A stretch of 64,000 nt of DNA from Chlorobiota bacterium (GCA_016710285.1 JADJXR010000001.1:992001-1056000); one strand, 5' to 3'. Numbered from the stretch's first letter, positions 52,628 through 62,091 are shown. Notes: generated by a model not told the origin, from the letters alone. Numbers and translations: made by a program.

Positions 52628-53861
52628 GTTCCCCGTTTCCAGCACTCCTCACCAACCGAACAAACCGCCGTTTCCCAACCTTCAGCACCGCTTCGCCGGC
52701 AACGTCGCAGGCGGCGTTCTGGTCGCCGATTTTATTTCCATCAATCGAGACCCCGCCCCCTTGAATCAGCCGTCGCGCCTCACCTTTTGAAGGGGCAAGC
52801 CCGGCAGCAACCATCACATCCACCACCGTCATGGAATCGGTGAGGGTGAACGACTCCATCTGCTCCGGCGCGGCCTTTTGGATGAAGATTCGGTCGAACT
52901 CCTCTTCGGCTTTTTGGGCAGTTTTTTCGCTGGTGTAGCGGGCAACAACCTGGCGTGCAAGCAGGCGTTTGGTGTCGCGCGGGTGAAGCGTGCCATCGGC
53001 AAGCCCTGCGCTGATTTCCTCCACTTGCTGGTTGCTGTAGAAGGCCGTGTATTTGAAGTAGGTTGCGATCAGCTCGTCGGGGATGGAAAGGATTTTCCCG
53101 TACATGTCGTTCGGGAAGTCGTTCAGGGCAATGTAGTTGTCGTAGGACTTCGACATTTTCTCCTTTCCATCGGTCCCCACCAGCAGCGCGCAGGTGATAA
53201 TTGCCTGCGGCTCCACCCCGTAGGAGCGTTGAAGATCGCGCCCCACCAGAAGGTTGAATTTCTGGTCGGTCCCGCCAAGCTCAACGTCGGATTTAATCGC
53301 CACCGAGTCCATCGCCTGGGCTAATGGATAGAGGAACTCATGGAGGGAGATGGGGACTTCCTCGTTGAAGCGTTTGTGGAAATCCTCCCGTTCCAGCATC
53401 TGGCTAACGGTGTATTTGGCCGACAAGGCAATCACGTCGGCAAAGCTCATTCCGCCAAGCCATTCGGAGTTATAGACCATCTGCAAGCGTTTGCCGGAAA
53501 GGACTTTGGTGGCTTGGTCGAAGTAGGTTCGCCCGTTTTGGCGGGTTTCCTCAAGGGTTAGCGCGGGGCGTGTTTTGCTGCGTCCCGATGGGTCGCCAAT
53601 CATGGCGGTGAAATCGCCGATAATCAGGATTGCTTGATGCCCCAGGTCCTGGAAGTCGCGCATTTTCTGCAGCACAACAACGTGGCCAAGATGGAGATCG
53701 GGACGGGAAGGGTCGCAGCCCAACTTCACCTTCAGCGGCTTGTTGGTGCTGATTGCCCGCTCAATCTTCGCGGCCAGCTCCTCCTCGGGGATAATCTCCT
53801 GAGCCCCCCTGCGGATCAGGTCCATCTGCTCGTTCAGCGGCGGGAATGGTGTATTTGACAT
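52620..53861 (-). CDS. tyrS: Tyrosyl-tRNA synthetase
   Basis: 413 residues from the ATG at 53861 (MSNTPFPPLNEQMDLIRRGA). The class I HIGH motif is HLGH in DLHLGHVVVLQKMRDF and the KMSKS motif is intact (GKEKMSKSYDNYI). The tyrosine-binding region (DQKFNLLVGRDLQRSYG) is present. The C-terminal ~70 residues form an S4 RNA-binding domain (ARRLIQGGGVSIDGNKIGD). Length fits bacterial TyrS. It overlaps the glycosyltransferase gene by 8 nt. Confidence 0.97.
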   Translation of the reverse strand: MSNTPFPPLNEQMDLIRRGAQEIIPEEELAAKIERAISTNKPLKVKLGCDPSRPDLHLGHVVVLQKMRDFQDLGHQAILIIGDFTAMIGDPSGRSKTRPALTLEETRQNGRTYFDQATKVLSGKRLQMVYNSEWLGGMSFADVIALSAKYTVSQMLEREDFHKRFNEEVPISLHEFLYPLAQAMDSVAIKSDVELGGTDQKFNLLVGRDLQRSYGVEPQAIITCALLVGTDGKEKMSKSYDNYIALNDFPNDMYGKILSIPDELIATYFKYTAFYSNQQVEEISAGLADGTLHPRDTKRLLARQVVARYTSEKTAQKAEEEFDRIFIQKAAPEQMESFTLTDSMTVVDVMVAAGLAPSKGEARRLIQGGGVSIDGNKIGDQNAACDVAGEAVLKVGKRRFVRLVRSAGNGEHA

Positions 53862-53944
53862 GGTTTTGTGATGTGGTCTGGGAAAGCACAATGGTAGAGT
53901 CTTCTACGCCCCTATCTGGGCTACCATCTGGATAGATATGGCTC

Positions 53945-53981
53945 AGCCGCAGCAATGAACACCCGTTGGCCGGCTGCGGCT
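53945..53981. repeat. 9-bp inverted repeat upstream of tyrS
   Basis: AGCCGCAGC (53945-53953) and GCTGCGGCT (53973-53981) can pair around a 19-nt loop, 84 nt before the tyrS ATG. No T-box features were recognised. It could be a fic terminator stem or an untranslated-leader element for tyrS. Confidence 0.45.
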
Positions 53982-54020
53982 ATGCCAGTTTTACATAGGG
54001 AATCTTATGTTAGAGATGAG

Positions 54021-54054
54021 CTAAGATAAGGAAAGGTCGTTTTTTTTATCTTAG
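54021..54054. repeat. 9-bp inverted repeat overlapping the fic stop
   Basis: CTAAGATAA (54021-54029) and TTATCTTAG (54046-54054) pair with a T-rich loop on the plus strand. The second arm contains the fic stop codon. It may act as a weak terminator for fic but lacks a downstream U-tract. Confidence 0.4.
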
Positions 54055-55178
54055 AACAGGCGAATGTACTCCCGGAACGCATAAAGTCGGTATCGCATCC
54101 CGCCTGTCAGCTCTTCAAGTATCCCCAAGTCTTGGAATTTCCGGAGTAATCCCCCCACCGTAGGCTGCGATAGCTCTAGCTCTTGCTCGATGGCACTCGC
54201 CCGAATAACCGGGTAGCGGTACAGAACATGCAGCATACGTTGGGCATTGACCGACCTGGCTCCAAGTCCCATTATTTTTTGCTCAACTTCTGTGCGCAAT
54301 TGCAAAATTTGCTGGAACGTATCCCGCGCCTTTGCGGCTGTCTCGGCTACTCCATTTAGGAAGAAGCGGATCCAGTGCTGAAGATCGTTTGCTGTGCGGG
54401 CACGCATTAGCGCGTCATAATAGTTTGTGCGATTGCGTTCAAAAAAATCTGACAAATAGAGGGACGGTTTTGCTAAGAAACCGTGGCTGATGAGATACAG
54501 CGTAATCAGCAACCGACCAATTCGGCCATTACCGTCCAGAAAAGGGTGGATGGTCTCGAACTGATAATGGCTAATAGCAATCCGAATAAGGTGCGGTACC
54601 GTGATCGCACTGTTATGCCAAAATGCCTCCAGATCGCTCATTAAATCGGGCAGATCGGTGTGATGCGGCGGAATAAAGACAGCATCGCTAATGTTTGACC
54701 CACCAATCCAATTCTGACTGGTACGAAATTCGCCTGGTTGCTTATGCTCGCCACGCACTCCACGCATCAGCGTAGTATGGGTTTGCCGAAGAAGGCGATT
54801 GGACAAGGGTAACGATACCAATGCGTCAACCGCATCGTTCATGGCATCTATGTAGTTATGAACCTCGCGCCAATCGCCACGACGGCTCGGTTCAATCTGC
54901 TCTTCGGGCAGCAAAACTTCATCAATCCCTGTTTGCGTTCCTTCAATCCGGCTGGAAGTTTGTGCTTCTTTTAGCACGTGCATCTTAAGGAAGAGGTCAA
55001 CATCAGGAACGATTAAGGAGAACGCGTTAAGCTCCCCTAATGCTTTTGTTGCTTGTTCCAGCAGCACATTGATTGTGGGGTCATCCCAATTCCACGGCTG
55101 ATTCACAAGCGTCGGCAAGAAGCTCTTGTATTGATATTGCTGCCGCCACGTCCCAGAAATAAAGTCTTCGACCTTCAT
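54051..55178 (-). CDS. Fic domain protein (AMPylation/nucleotidyl-transfer), class II inhibitory motif
   Basis: 375 residues from the ATG at 55178 (MKVEDFISGTWRQQYQYKSF). The Fic motif H211-PFLDGNGRIGR is intact and would catalyse AMP transfer from ATP. The N-terminal inhibitory motif SSRIEG at 75-80 ((S/T)xxxE(G/N)) marks class II Fic, auto-inhibited by E79. A C-terminal winged-helix-like region (ASAIEQELELSQPTVGGLLR) is common in this subgroup. The gene is AT-rich (54421-54480 has 23 G/C in 60), unlike its neighbours. No antitoxin or partner gene is adjacent. It is 52 nt downstream of smpB; a longer start at 55322 would overlap smpB. Confidence 0.92.
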   Translation of the reverse strand: MKVEDFISGTWRQQYQYKSFLPTLVNQPWNWDDPTINVLLEQATKALGELNAFSLIVPDVDLFLKMHVLKEAQTSSRIEGTQTGIDEVLLPEEQIEPSRRGDWREVHNYIDAMNDAVDALVSLPLSNRLLRQTHTTLMRGVRGEHKQPGEFRTSQNWIGGSNISDAVFIPPHHTDLPDLMSDLEAFWHNSAITVPHLIRIAISHYQFETIHPFLDGNGRIGRLLITLYLISHGFLAKPSLYLSDFFERNRTNYYDALMRARTANDLQHWIRFFLNGVAETAAKARDTFQQILQLRTEVEQKIMGLGARSVNAQRMLHVLYRYPVIRASAIEQELELSQPTVGGLLRKFQDLGILEELTGGMRYRLYAFREYIRLF

Positions 55179-55230
55179 AATTAGATTGCTGGCATAGATA
55201 GCTTGCCGATCAATAGCTTCCGATGGATCG

Positions 55231-55689
55231 TCATTCCTCCCCCCGCCGCAGATTCCGCTCCACCTCCCGTTTTTTGGTTGCTTCCCGCTTATCGTACAGC
55301 TTCTTCCCCCGCCCCACGCCAATCTCCACTTTCAGGTTGCTTCCTTTGAAATAGACCGATAACGGGATCAACGTCAGCCCTTTCTCGGCAGCGCGCTGGA
55401 TCAGTTTCCGCAGCTCCTTGCGGTGCAGCAGCAGCTTGCGCGGACGCGTGGGGATGTGGTTGTTGATGTTCCCTTGCTCATACGGCTGGATGCTGCACCC
55501 CTCCAACCAAAGCTCCTCACTAATGGGCGTGGCGTAGCTTTCCTGAAGGGAGATATGCCCGGCACGAATGGACTTCACCTCGGTTCCGGTCAGCACAATT
55601 CCGGCCTCGATCCTGTCAAGGATTTCGTACTCGAACCGCGCCTTGCGGTTGGTGGCTATCGTCTTTATTGGAAGCTGTTCGCCGGCCAT
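55231..55689 (-). CDS. smpB: SsrA-binding protein SmpB
   Basis: 152 residues from the ATG at 55689. It binds tmRNA and is needed for trans-translation of stalled ribosomes. Motifs: IATNRKARFEYEILDRIEAG, IVLTGTEVKSIRAGHISLQE, SYATPISEELWLEGCSIQPY, RKLLLHRKELRKLIQRAAEK, LTLIPLSVYFKGSNLKVEIG and the C-terminal KKLYDKREATKKREVERNLR tail that becomes helical on the ribosome. It precedes fic by 52 nt. The frame extends upstream to 55833 but without family residues. Confidence 0.97.
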   Translation of the reverse strand: MAGEQLPIKTIATNRKARFEYEILDRIEAGIVLTGTEVKSIRAGHISLQESYATPISEELWLEGCSIQPYEQGNINNHIPTRPRKLLLHRKELRKLIQRAAEKGLTLIPLSVYFKGSNLKVEIGVGRGKKLYDKREATKKREVERNLRRGEE

Positions 55690-55722
55690 GTGTTCGTGCG
55701 TGTGTGATGCGTAATTGGGGCG

Positions 55723-55730
55723 CAAAGATA
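55723..55730 (-). promoter_or_regulatory. Possible -7 promoter element (TATCTTTG) for smpB
   Basis: The minus strand reads TATCTTTG, matching TAnnTTTG, 34 nt before the smpB ATG. No clear -33 TTTG is at the usual distance, so the call is tentative. Confidence 0.35.
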
Positions 55731-55945
55731 GGGAGGATTGGGGGGATAGTGGTGAATGAAGAATCGTAATCGGGAACCGAACCGCAGCCGTTCCCTTCCC
55801 AAAGTTTTTTTGCCCGACACCTCGTGCTGCCAAGAAATTGTTAGGAAAATTTTAGCTGTTGGCAGTAGGTTCAACGCCGAACACACGGTTGGCACGGCCA
55901 CCGCAAGGTTTTCCGCAAGCAGAGACCATTAACCGGAAGCACTGT

Positions 55946-58900
55946 ATGGGAACGATGTTCAGACGATCTGCCGCTTTTTTCCTTCTGATGCTGGCATGGG
56001 CACAGCTATCCACCGCCCAGAATCGCGAAACCAATATCTGGATGTTTGGGCAACGTGCCGGGATTGATTTCAACATCCCGCCAGCCACGCCAACCGCCCC
56101 GGTGGAGATCACCACCAACGGCTTGAATGCCAGCGAAGGAACCGCCGTTATTTGCAACCGCACAACCGGGCAACTGCTGTTTTACACCAATGGCATCCAA
56201 GTTTTTAACCGGAACAACGTGGCAATGCCCGGCGGATCGTTGGGGGGGCAACCCTCCAGCACGCAGCCCGCGCTGGCCGTTCCCGATCTTTCCAACGCCG
56301 ACCGCTACTACGTGTTCACCACTCCGCAGGAAGCGGACCCAACCCGCAGCATCGAGGTCTCGGTGGTGAACATGACGTTGCAAGGGGGGCTGGGGGATTT
56401 GGAACCAGGGCAGATCCGCCAACCGCTTCCGGCAATCCCTGGAAGGCCCGCCGGGGACACCCTTTGCGAAAAAGTGACAGCAACGCAAGATGCCGCCGGA
56501 ACCGGCTACTGGATTCTGTTCCATCAGTTCGGAACCAACGCTTTTTATGCTTATCACTTGACCGCTGCCGGGATTATCGGCGGGGTGACTTCCAATGTTG
56601 GAACCCCAATCCGGCAAAGCGGCGTCTACGCCCAGGACCGGTTCGATACCCGTGGTGAGATGAAGTTCTCCCCCGATGGCCAATGGATTGCCATGGCCAA
56701 CGAAAATTTTGTGGCCGAGCTGTTCCGCTTCAATAAAACAACCGGCGCGGTGACGTTTGTGGCGCGGCTGGACAGCAACCAACAGCACTACGGCGTGAGC
56801 TTCTCGCCGAACAGCCGGCGGCTGTACATCAACACCGGATGGATAGCCGGGGGGGTGAATATCCAGCAATACAACCTTGACAACCCCGACCCCGCCGCAA
56901 TTCTTGGCTCGCGCACAACGATTGGGGCTTCCGCTAACCCGCTTGGGGCAATGCAGATTGGCCCCGACGGACGCATCTACGTTGTGCGCGTTTCGCAGCC
57001 ACAGCTTGGCGTAATTACTTGCCCCGATGAGTTGGGCCTGGCCAGCAACTACGTTGATAATGGCTTTGTGCTGACTGGAACAAGGGCGAATTTTTTTGGA
57101 CTGCCGAACATCGTGCTGGAGGCCGTGGCCGAGCCAGATTACGCCAGCCCAGACCGCCGCATCTGCCGCGGGGCAACGGCGCAGCTTGGCTCGCCAGCGC
57201 GCCCGGGCTACACCTACCAATGGACCCCGGCCACAGGCCTTGATCGTGCCGACACCTCCGCGCCAACCTTCAGCGGAACCGCCACAACCCAGTATATCGT
57301 TGCCGTCACCAGCCCTTTCTCCCCCTGCACGGTGCGGCTGGATACGGTGGTGGTGACGGTGGTTCCCCCGCCCGACATCACCATGCCACGCGACACCGCC
57401 ATTTGCGCCGGAGACCAATTCCAACTGGCCGCTTCCAGCGTTGCGGGGACGCAGTTTTCATGGAGCCCAGCAACCGGGCTAAGCAATCCCAACATCCGCA
57501 ATCCAATCGCCAACCCAACGGCAACAACCACCTACACCCTAACCGTCAGGAACGGCGACCAATGCGCCGATAGCGGGACCGTCACCGTCACCGTGCGGCA
57601 AGTTCCGGCATCGGCCGCCGGCCCCGACACCAACGTCTGCGCCGATGGGACGGTTCAGCTTGGGGTTGCTCCGGTGGCCGGAGTAACCTACCGATGGACC
57701 CCACCAGTGGGGCTAAGCGACACAGCCGCCGCGCAGCCGTTCCTCACGTTGACAACGCCCGGAAGTGCCACCTACACCGTGACGGCAACCAACGCCGAGG
57801 GGTGCTCAACTATTGACCAAGTCACCATTCGGGTGGATGCCCGCCCGGTGGCCAACGCAGGCCAGGACGACACCATCTGCGCCGGGGATGCAATCCAAAT
57901 CGGCACGCAACGGGCGGTGGGGATCACCTACCAATGGACGCCCGCAACCCGGCTAAGCAGCGATACCGTCGCCAACCCAATCGCCACGCCAACAACAACA
58001 ACAACCTACCAACTGATTGTCCGCAATGGTTTGGGCTGCACCGATACTGCCAGCGTGACAATCGTGGTGAACCCCAGGCCCACGGCAACCATCATCGCTG
58101 CCGATGACACCATTTGCGCCGGGGCAAGCACGCAGCTTCAGGTTGCGGCCGGGGCGCGCTACCGCTGGTCCCCCAGTGCGGGGCTTAGCAGCGATACCGT
58201 CGCCAACCCGGTGGCAAGCCCGGTGGCAACCACCACCTACCAAGTGGTGGCCACCAGCAACGCCGGATGCAGCGACACCGCACAGATTACCATCAACGTG
58301 GTTCGCCCGTCGCTTTCGCTGGCACTCCCCGACACGGTTGCGGATCCGCACGATCGCAACTTCCACATTCCGGTGCGGATTGATGCGGCAAATGGCTTCA
58401 GCACCGGCTGCCTTCCCGACACCATCACCCTGCGCATTTCGGTGAATGCCAACTGCTTCCGCGCAACCGGATTCACAACCCCGGCCGGAAGCGGAACCAC
58501 TGCGATGCTGGATCCCGGCCCCGCGCCCGGGGTTGGGCCAAAACGGCGAACCCTGACAATCACCATCATCGGCGCGCCAACGCTGCAAAGCGGGGCAACG
58601 CTTGGTGAGATTGTGGGGGCGGTGCTTCTGGGAGACTCCGTGACGACGGCCTTGAATTTTGAAGGAGCAACCTTCGGGCGCCTGCTTCCAACACTCTCCA
58701 CACGCAACGGGAGCCTGACGATTGACCCGCTTTGCCTTGTGGGGGGTCCGCGCCAGCTGGCAAACGCCGGAGGATTTGGCATCGCCAAAATCACCCCGAA
58801 CCCAACCCACGGCGGCGCGGTTGTTGACGTGCTGACAGCCGAACGCGGCGAAACAACTCTTGCAGTGTTCGATGCCGCCGGCACGCAGGTCTATGCCGTG

Positions 58901-59047
58901 CGGTGGCAGGCCATCTCGGCAGCCGAACGCCCGGGCGGGGACTTCCGCAGCATCCCCCTTCCCGCCACACTTTCGGCGGGGATTTACCGCGTTGTGCTTA
59001 CCACACCGTCGCGCCAAGCAACGGAATCACTCATCATCCTGAAGTAA
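55946..59047 (+). CDS. Secreted PKD/Ig-like repeat protein with T9SS tail (gliding-motility-associated type)
   Basis: 1033 residues from the ATG at 55946, which gives signal peptide RRSAAFFLLMLAWAQLSTAQ. The N-terminal ~400 residues (NIWMFGQRAGIDFN, EGTAVICNRTTGQLLFYTNG, MKFSPDGQWIAMANENF) are a propeller-like domain found in Bacteroidota gliding-motility-associated proteins. Next come about five Ig/PKD-like repeats of ~80 residues, each with a D(T/D)xICAG or VCADG start and Y.W.PATGL(S/D) core (SWSPATGLSNPNI, TYQWTPATRLSSDTV, RYRWSPSAGLSSDTV). The C-terminus (ITPNPTHGGAVVDVL ... SAGIYRVVLTTPS) is a T9SS sorting domain. The OmpA gene follows 17 nt later. Confidence 0.88.
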   Translation: MGTMFRRSAAFFLLMLAWAQLSTAQNRETNIWMFGQRAGIDFNIPPATPTAPVEITTNGLNASEGTAVICNRTTGQLLFYTNGIQVFNRNNVAMPGGSLGGQPSSTQPALAVPDLSNADRYYVFTTPQEADPTRSIEVSVVNMTLQGGLGDLEPGQIRQPLPAIPGRPAGDTLCEKVTATQDAAGTGYWILFHQFGTNAFYAYHLTAAGIIGGVTSNVGTPIRQSGVYAQDRFDTRGEMKFSPDGQWIAMANENFVAELFRFNKTTGAVTFVARLDSNQQHYGVSFSPNSRRLYINTGWIAGGVNIQQYNLDNPDPAAILGSRTTIGASANPLGAMQIGPDGRIYVVRVSQPQLGVITCPDELGLASNYVDNGFVLTGTRANFFGLPNIVLEAVAEPDYASPDRRICRGATAQLGSPARPGYTYQWTPATGLDRADTSAPTFSGTATTQYIVAVTSPFSPCTVRLDTVVVTVVPPPDITMPRDTAICAGDQFQLAASSVAGTQFSWSPATGLSNPNIRNPIANPTATTTYTLTVRNGDQCADSGTVTVTVRQVPASAAGPDTNVCADGTVQLGVAPVAGVTYRWTPPVGLSDTAAAQPFLTLTTPGSATYTVTATNAEGCSTIDQVTIRVDARPVANAGQDDTICAGDAIQIGTQRAVGITYQWTPATRLSSDTVANPIATPTTTTTYQLIVRNGLGCTDTASVTIVVNPRPTATIIAADDTICAGASTQLQVAAGARYRWSPSAGLSSDTVANPVASPVATTTYQVVATSNAGCSDTAQITINVVRPSLSLALPDTVADPHDRNFHIPVRIDAANGFSTGCLPDTITLRISVNANCFRATGFTTPAGSGTTAMLDPGPAPGVGPKRRTLTITIIGAPTLQSGATLGEIVGAVLLGDSVTTALNFEGATFGRLLPTLSTRNGSLTIDPLCLVGGPRQLANAGGFGIAKITPNPTHGGAVVDVLTAERGETTLAVFDAAGTQVYAVRWQAISAAERPGGDFRSIPLPATLSAGIYRVVLTTPSRQATESLIILK

Positions 59048-59048
59048 C

Positions 59049-59056
59049 AAGGAGGG
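59049..59056 (+). promoter_or_regulatory. Strong Shine-Dalgarno (AAGGAGGG) for the OmpA-like gene
   Basis: AAGGAGGG lies 8 nt before the ATG at 59065 and directly after the previous stop codon. It fixes the start and shows that this genome uses SD sequences for at least some envelope genes. Confidence 0.7.
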
Positions 59057-59064
59057 ATCAAGCA

Positions 59065-61071
59065 ATGAAGTGGATTCAAACAACACGTGGGGCGTGCGCG
59101 GCGTTGGTGGTGGCGGCAATCTGCGGCGGAACGTTCCATGCCGCAGCCCAACAAGCCCCCCCAACCCCAGCCCAGCAGGTTCGCGATTGGAAGACCGACG
59201 CGTTCGGAATCTATGGCGGCATAGTAGGCCACGAGTCAAGCGGGGATGCCTTCAACTTCCTTACCTGCAGCACGCTTGGCTCCGATGGCGATTCGCAAGG
59301 TTGGACGGCGGGCCTCCTTTATCAGGTTCCACTCTCGCAATCGTTCGCGGCGATGCTTCGGCTGGGGTACGTCACCATGGGGGATGAGAAGCAAGAGACC
59401 GAGAACATCGGCAACGCCGTGGAGAACAACAGCACGGTGGATGCCATCAGCCAGCACTCGTTCGACTTCACGATTGGGGCAATCAGCCTTGAACCGCAGC
59501 TGATGATCCGGCCATTTCCAATTCCGCTGAATATCCATTTGGGGGCGCAGTTCGGTTTCATCATCCAGCGGGGTGCCAACTACACCGAGCGGTTGATTGC
59601 CCCGGCGGGCGCGGTCTTCACCAACGGAACCACCGAACGGAACAGCCAAGCAGGGGGGATTCGTAACGCTTCGCCAGCAATCAGTGCGATTCCTGGGCTT
59701 AGCTACGACATCCCCATTGCCCGCTCGCTGGTGCTGGCCCCGGAAGCAGCGTACCACATTGACTTTGTGAACTCGCCAACCCTGGACCCCGATCAATCCG
59801 TCACATTTCGGGTTGGGCTGGCGTTGAAATATGGGCCGGGAAATATCATCGAAACCCCTGCTTCCAAGCCAAGCACTTCCCCCATTGAAGCCGCCGTGCA
59901 AGCAACCGGGCTGTTCAACGACGGAAGCGAAAAGCCGGTGGTGCAGGTGCGTGTTGAGGAAAGCTTAGGGTCCCAACTCCGCCCGCTGCTGAACTACGTT
60001 TTCTTCGACGAAAACTCGGATGAAATTCCGGAACGCTACGCCATGATTGAAGAGTCCGACGCACGCGCCTTCAGCGTGGAAAGCCTGCACTACCTTGACG
60101 TGTTGCAGACCTATCACCAGCTGCTCAACATCGTCGGCAGGCGGATGCTGCAGAACCCAACCGCAACGCTCCGGATTGTTGGAAGGAACTCCGACGAAGG
60201 GGAGGAAAAAGCGAACACCACGCTGTCGCGCAATCGTGCGCTTGCCGTGCGCGAGTACCTGTACAACGTTTGGGGGATCGAGATGGCGCGAATGCCGGTT
60301 GAAGCCGGGAACCTTCCCGACAAACCAAGCAACGTTGCCGAACCCGATGGCATTGTGGAGAACCGCCGCGTGGAGCTTTACAGCGATAACCCTGCGATTC
60401 TGGAACCGGTGTTCACCAGCGATACAATTCGCACGGCGAACCCTCCGGTGGTGCGTTTCCGCGCCAGCGCGCAGCCAGCAACCGGGGTGGCCCGCTGGCG
60501 GATGACGGCATCGCAAGCGGGGCGCACGTTGAAGGAGTTCAGCGGGGAAGGTCCATTGCCGGCGCAGCTTGATTGGCGCATTGATGAGGACCAAAGCCGC
60601 ACCCCCAAAGTTCCGTCTCCGATTGATTACCAGTTAGAGGTTGAGGATTCCGATGGGAACATCGCCACAACGCCGCTGGCCTCGATCCCCACCGATTTGG
60701 TAACTATCCAACGGAAGCGGCGCGAACGGATTGCCGACAAAGAAATCGGCCGCTACAGCCTGATTTTATTTGACTTTGGGAAGGCCGAAATTGGCGAAGC
60801 GAACCGGAGAATTTTGGAGTTCGTGAAAGGGCGCGTGACGCTGAACTCCACCGTAACAATCACCGGCCACACCGACCGCGTTGGCGACCCGGCAACCAAC
60901 AAGAAACTCTCGCAAGATCGTGCAGCGGCGGTGGCATCGGCACTTACCGGAACCAAGCCCACCACGCAAGGGCTTGGCGAAAGCCAGCTGCTGTTCAGCA
61001 ACGATCTTCCCGAGGGCCGTTTCTACTGCCGCATCGTTGACATCGTGGTGGAAACGCCAATCGCGGAATAA
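59065..61071 (+). CDS. Outer-membrane protein with two OmpA-like domains
   Basis: 668 residues. Signal peptide RGACAALVVAAICGGTFHAA; an N-terminal beta-barrel-like region follows (YQVPLSQSFAAMLRLGYVTM, LSYDIPIARSLVLAPEAAYH). Two OmpA-type peptidoglycan-binding modules can be read. The first is YVFFDENSDEIPERY ... LRIVGRNSDEGEEKANTTLS, NRALAVREYLYN, VENRRVELYSD (~305-440). The second is LILFDFGKAEIGEANRRILE, ITGHTDRVGDPATNKKLSQD, RAAAVASAL (~564-640). This double arrangement is unusual. It probably anchors the outer membrane to the cell wall and may serve the T9SS/surface system; the SD and 17-nt gap put it in the same transcript as the PKD-like protein. Confidence 0.88.
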   Translation: MKWIQTTRGACAALVVAAICGGTFHAAAQQAPPTPAQQVRDWKTDAFGIYGGIVGHESSGDAFNFLTCSTLGSDGDSQGWTAGLLYQVPLSQSFAAMLRLGYVTMGDEKQETENIGNAVENNSTVDAISQHSFDFTIGAISLEPQLMIRPFPIPLNIHLGAQFGFIIQRGANYTERLIAPAGAVFTNGTTERNSQAGGIRNASPAISAIPGLSYDIPIARSLVLAPEAAYHIDFVNSPTLDPDQSVTFRVGLALKYGPGNIIETPASKPSTSPIEAAVQATGLFNDGSEKPVVQVRVEESLGSQLRPLLNYVFFDENSDEIPERYAMIEESDARAFSVESLHYLDVLQTYHQLLNIVGRRMLQNPTATLRIVGRNSDEGEEKANTTLSRNRALAVREYLYNVWGIEMARMPVEAGNLPDKPSNVAEPDGIVENRRVELYSDNPAILEPVFTSDTIRTANPPVVRFRASAQPATGVARWRMTASQAGRTLKEFSGEGPLPAQLDWRIDEDQSRTPKVPSPIDYQLEVEDSDGNIATTPLASIPTDLVTIQRKRRERIADKEIGRYSLILFDFGKAEIGEANRRILEFVKGRVTLNSTVTITGHTDRVGDPATNKKLSQDRAAAVASALTGTKPTTQGLGESQLLFSNDLPEGRFYCRIVDIVVETPIAE

Positions 61072-61150
61072 ACGCGTGACTGGAGTGGCCACCCCGGTTG
61101 AGTCGGGGTGGTTTCAGTTTCAACACCGAGAAGAGGAGCAAAAAAACTGA

Positions 61151-61180
61151 GGCCCGATGGAGCAGATACTCCATCGGGCC
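61151..61180. terminator. Bidirectional terminator between convergent OmpA and PorT-like genes
   Basis: GGCCCGATGGAG (61151-61162) and CTCCATCGGGCC (61169-61180) form a perfect 12-bp stem around CAGATA. A-tract AAAAAACTGA precedes it (T-tract on the minus strand) and TTCGTGATTCTTT follows. Its position between the convergent genes ending at 61071 and 61202 suits a shared terminator. Confidence 0.85.
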
Positions 61181-61201
61181 TTCGTGATTCTTTGCGCGGC
61201 G

Positions 61202-62035
61202 TTATGGTTTCCACCAAACTCCAATTCCCAACTGGAGCGCGTTCAACGCCCGGTCGGTGAAATTCATGTTGAGCAGGCCCAGGGTGTTGCGCCGGAAATC
61301 ATCAACGCCGCCAATGCCGTCGGGGGCCAGGGGGTCCAGCATGAACTGGAAACGGAGTGCCGGGGTCAGCCACAAATTCTCGCCAATGGTGAACCGCATC
61401 CCCACGCCAGCCTCCAGCCCCAACCGTGATTCGTTGAACGAGGTCTCGTCGGTCGCCTCGGTCTCGATGCTCTTCTGTCCATTTGCGGTGAAGACGCAGG
61501 TCCCGGGTGAGGTGATCTCCAACCCCGTCGAGATGTTCGCACTTTTGGACCAGCGATGAAGCACCGGGCCAGCGGTGATAAACAGATCATTGGCGACATC
61601 GAACCGAAGGAAGAGGCCGCTGGTGAAATAGAGGGTCGAGACGGTTTGGTCAACATCCATTGCCACGGTGTCGAACGGGTTTTGCAGGTTGTCGGGGCAA
61701 TCGGCAATCCCGCTTCCATCCATTGCGAAGCGTTTGTAGTCAAGCCCCACCTTCCCTTGCAAGCCAATTTTATCGGTCAGCGGGACCTCGGCCATCAGCG
61801 AACCAAAAAAGCCGAGGCCATTCCCCGACTCCAACGCTCGGTTTGGGGAAGTACGATTATCAATTGGGGAAAGGGCGATGTCCTGGGAGAAGAGGGAGAA
61901 GTTGGGGCCGACCTCGATCCCCAACAAGTAGGCGGAGGCCTTCGATGGATAGGGATAGAGCACGTCTTCTTGTGCCTGGAGCGGAAGCACCACGGCGGCA
62001 AGCATCAGCAATGAAAGGCTGTAGCGGAATATCAT
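61202..62035 (-). CDS. PorT-like outer-membrane beta-barrel protein
   Basis: 277 residues with signal peptide MIFRYSLSLLMLAAVVLPLQ ending QAQ. The mature protein has alternating strands with YLLGIEVGPNFSLFS early, GLQGKVGLDYKRFAMD, YFTSGLFLRFDVANDLFITA, GLEAGVGMRFTIGENLWLTP and a C-terminal ALQLGIGVWWKP ending in aromatic-rich sequence, as in PorT/outer-membrane-insertion signals. Such proteins are frequent in Bacteroidota; specific function unknown. It converges on the OmpA-like gene across the shared terminator, and shares strand with the upstream lipoprotein gene, 56 nt away. Confidence 0.8.
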   Translation of the reverse strand: MIFRYSLSLLMLAAVVLPLQAQEDVLYPYPSKASAYLLGIEVGPNFSLFSQDIALSPIDNRTSPNRALESGNGLGFFGSLMAEVPLTDKIGLQGKVGLDYKRFAMDGSGIADCPDNLQNPFDTVAMDVDQTVSTLYFTSGLFLRFDVANDLFITAGPVLHRWSKSANISTGLEITSPGTCVFTANGQKSIETEATDETSFNESRLGLEAGVGMRFTIGENLWLTPALRFQFMLDPLAPDGIGGVDDFRRNTLGLLNMNFTDRALNALQLGIGVWWKP

Positions 62036-62091
62036 AATGGCTGTGTGATTGCGTGTGAAATGTGATTGTTCGTTGGCGCGGCTTCGGTGCT

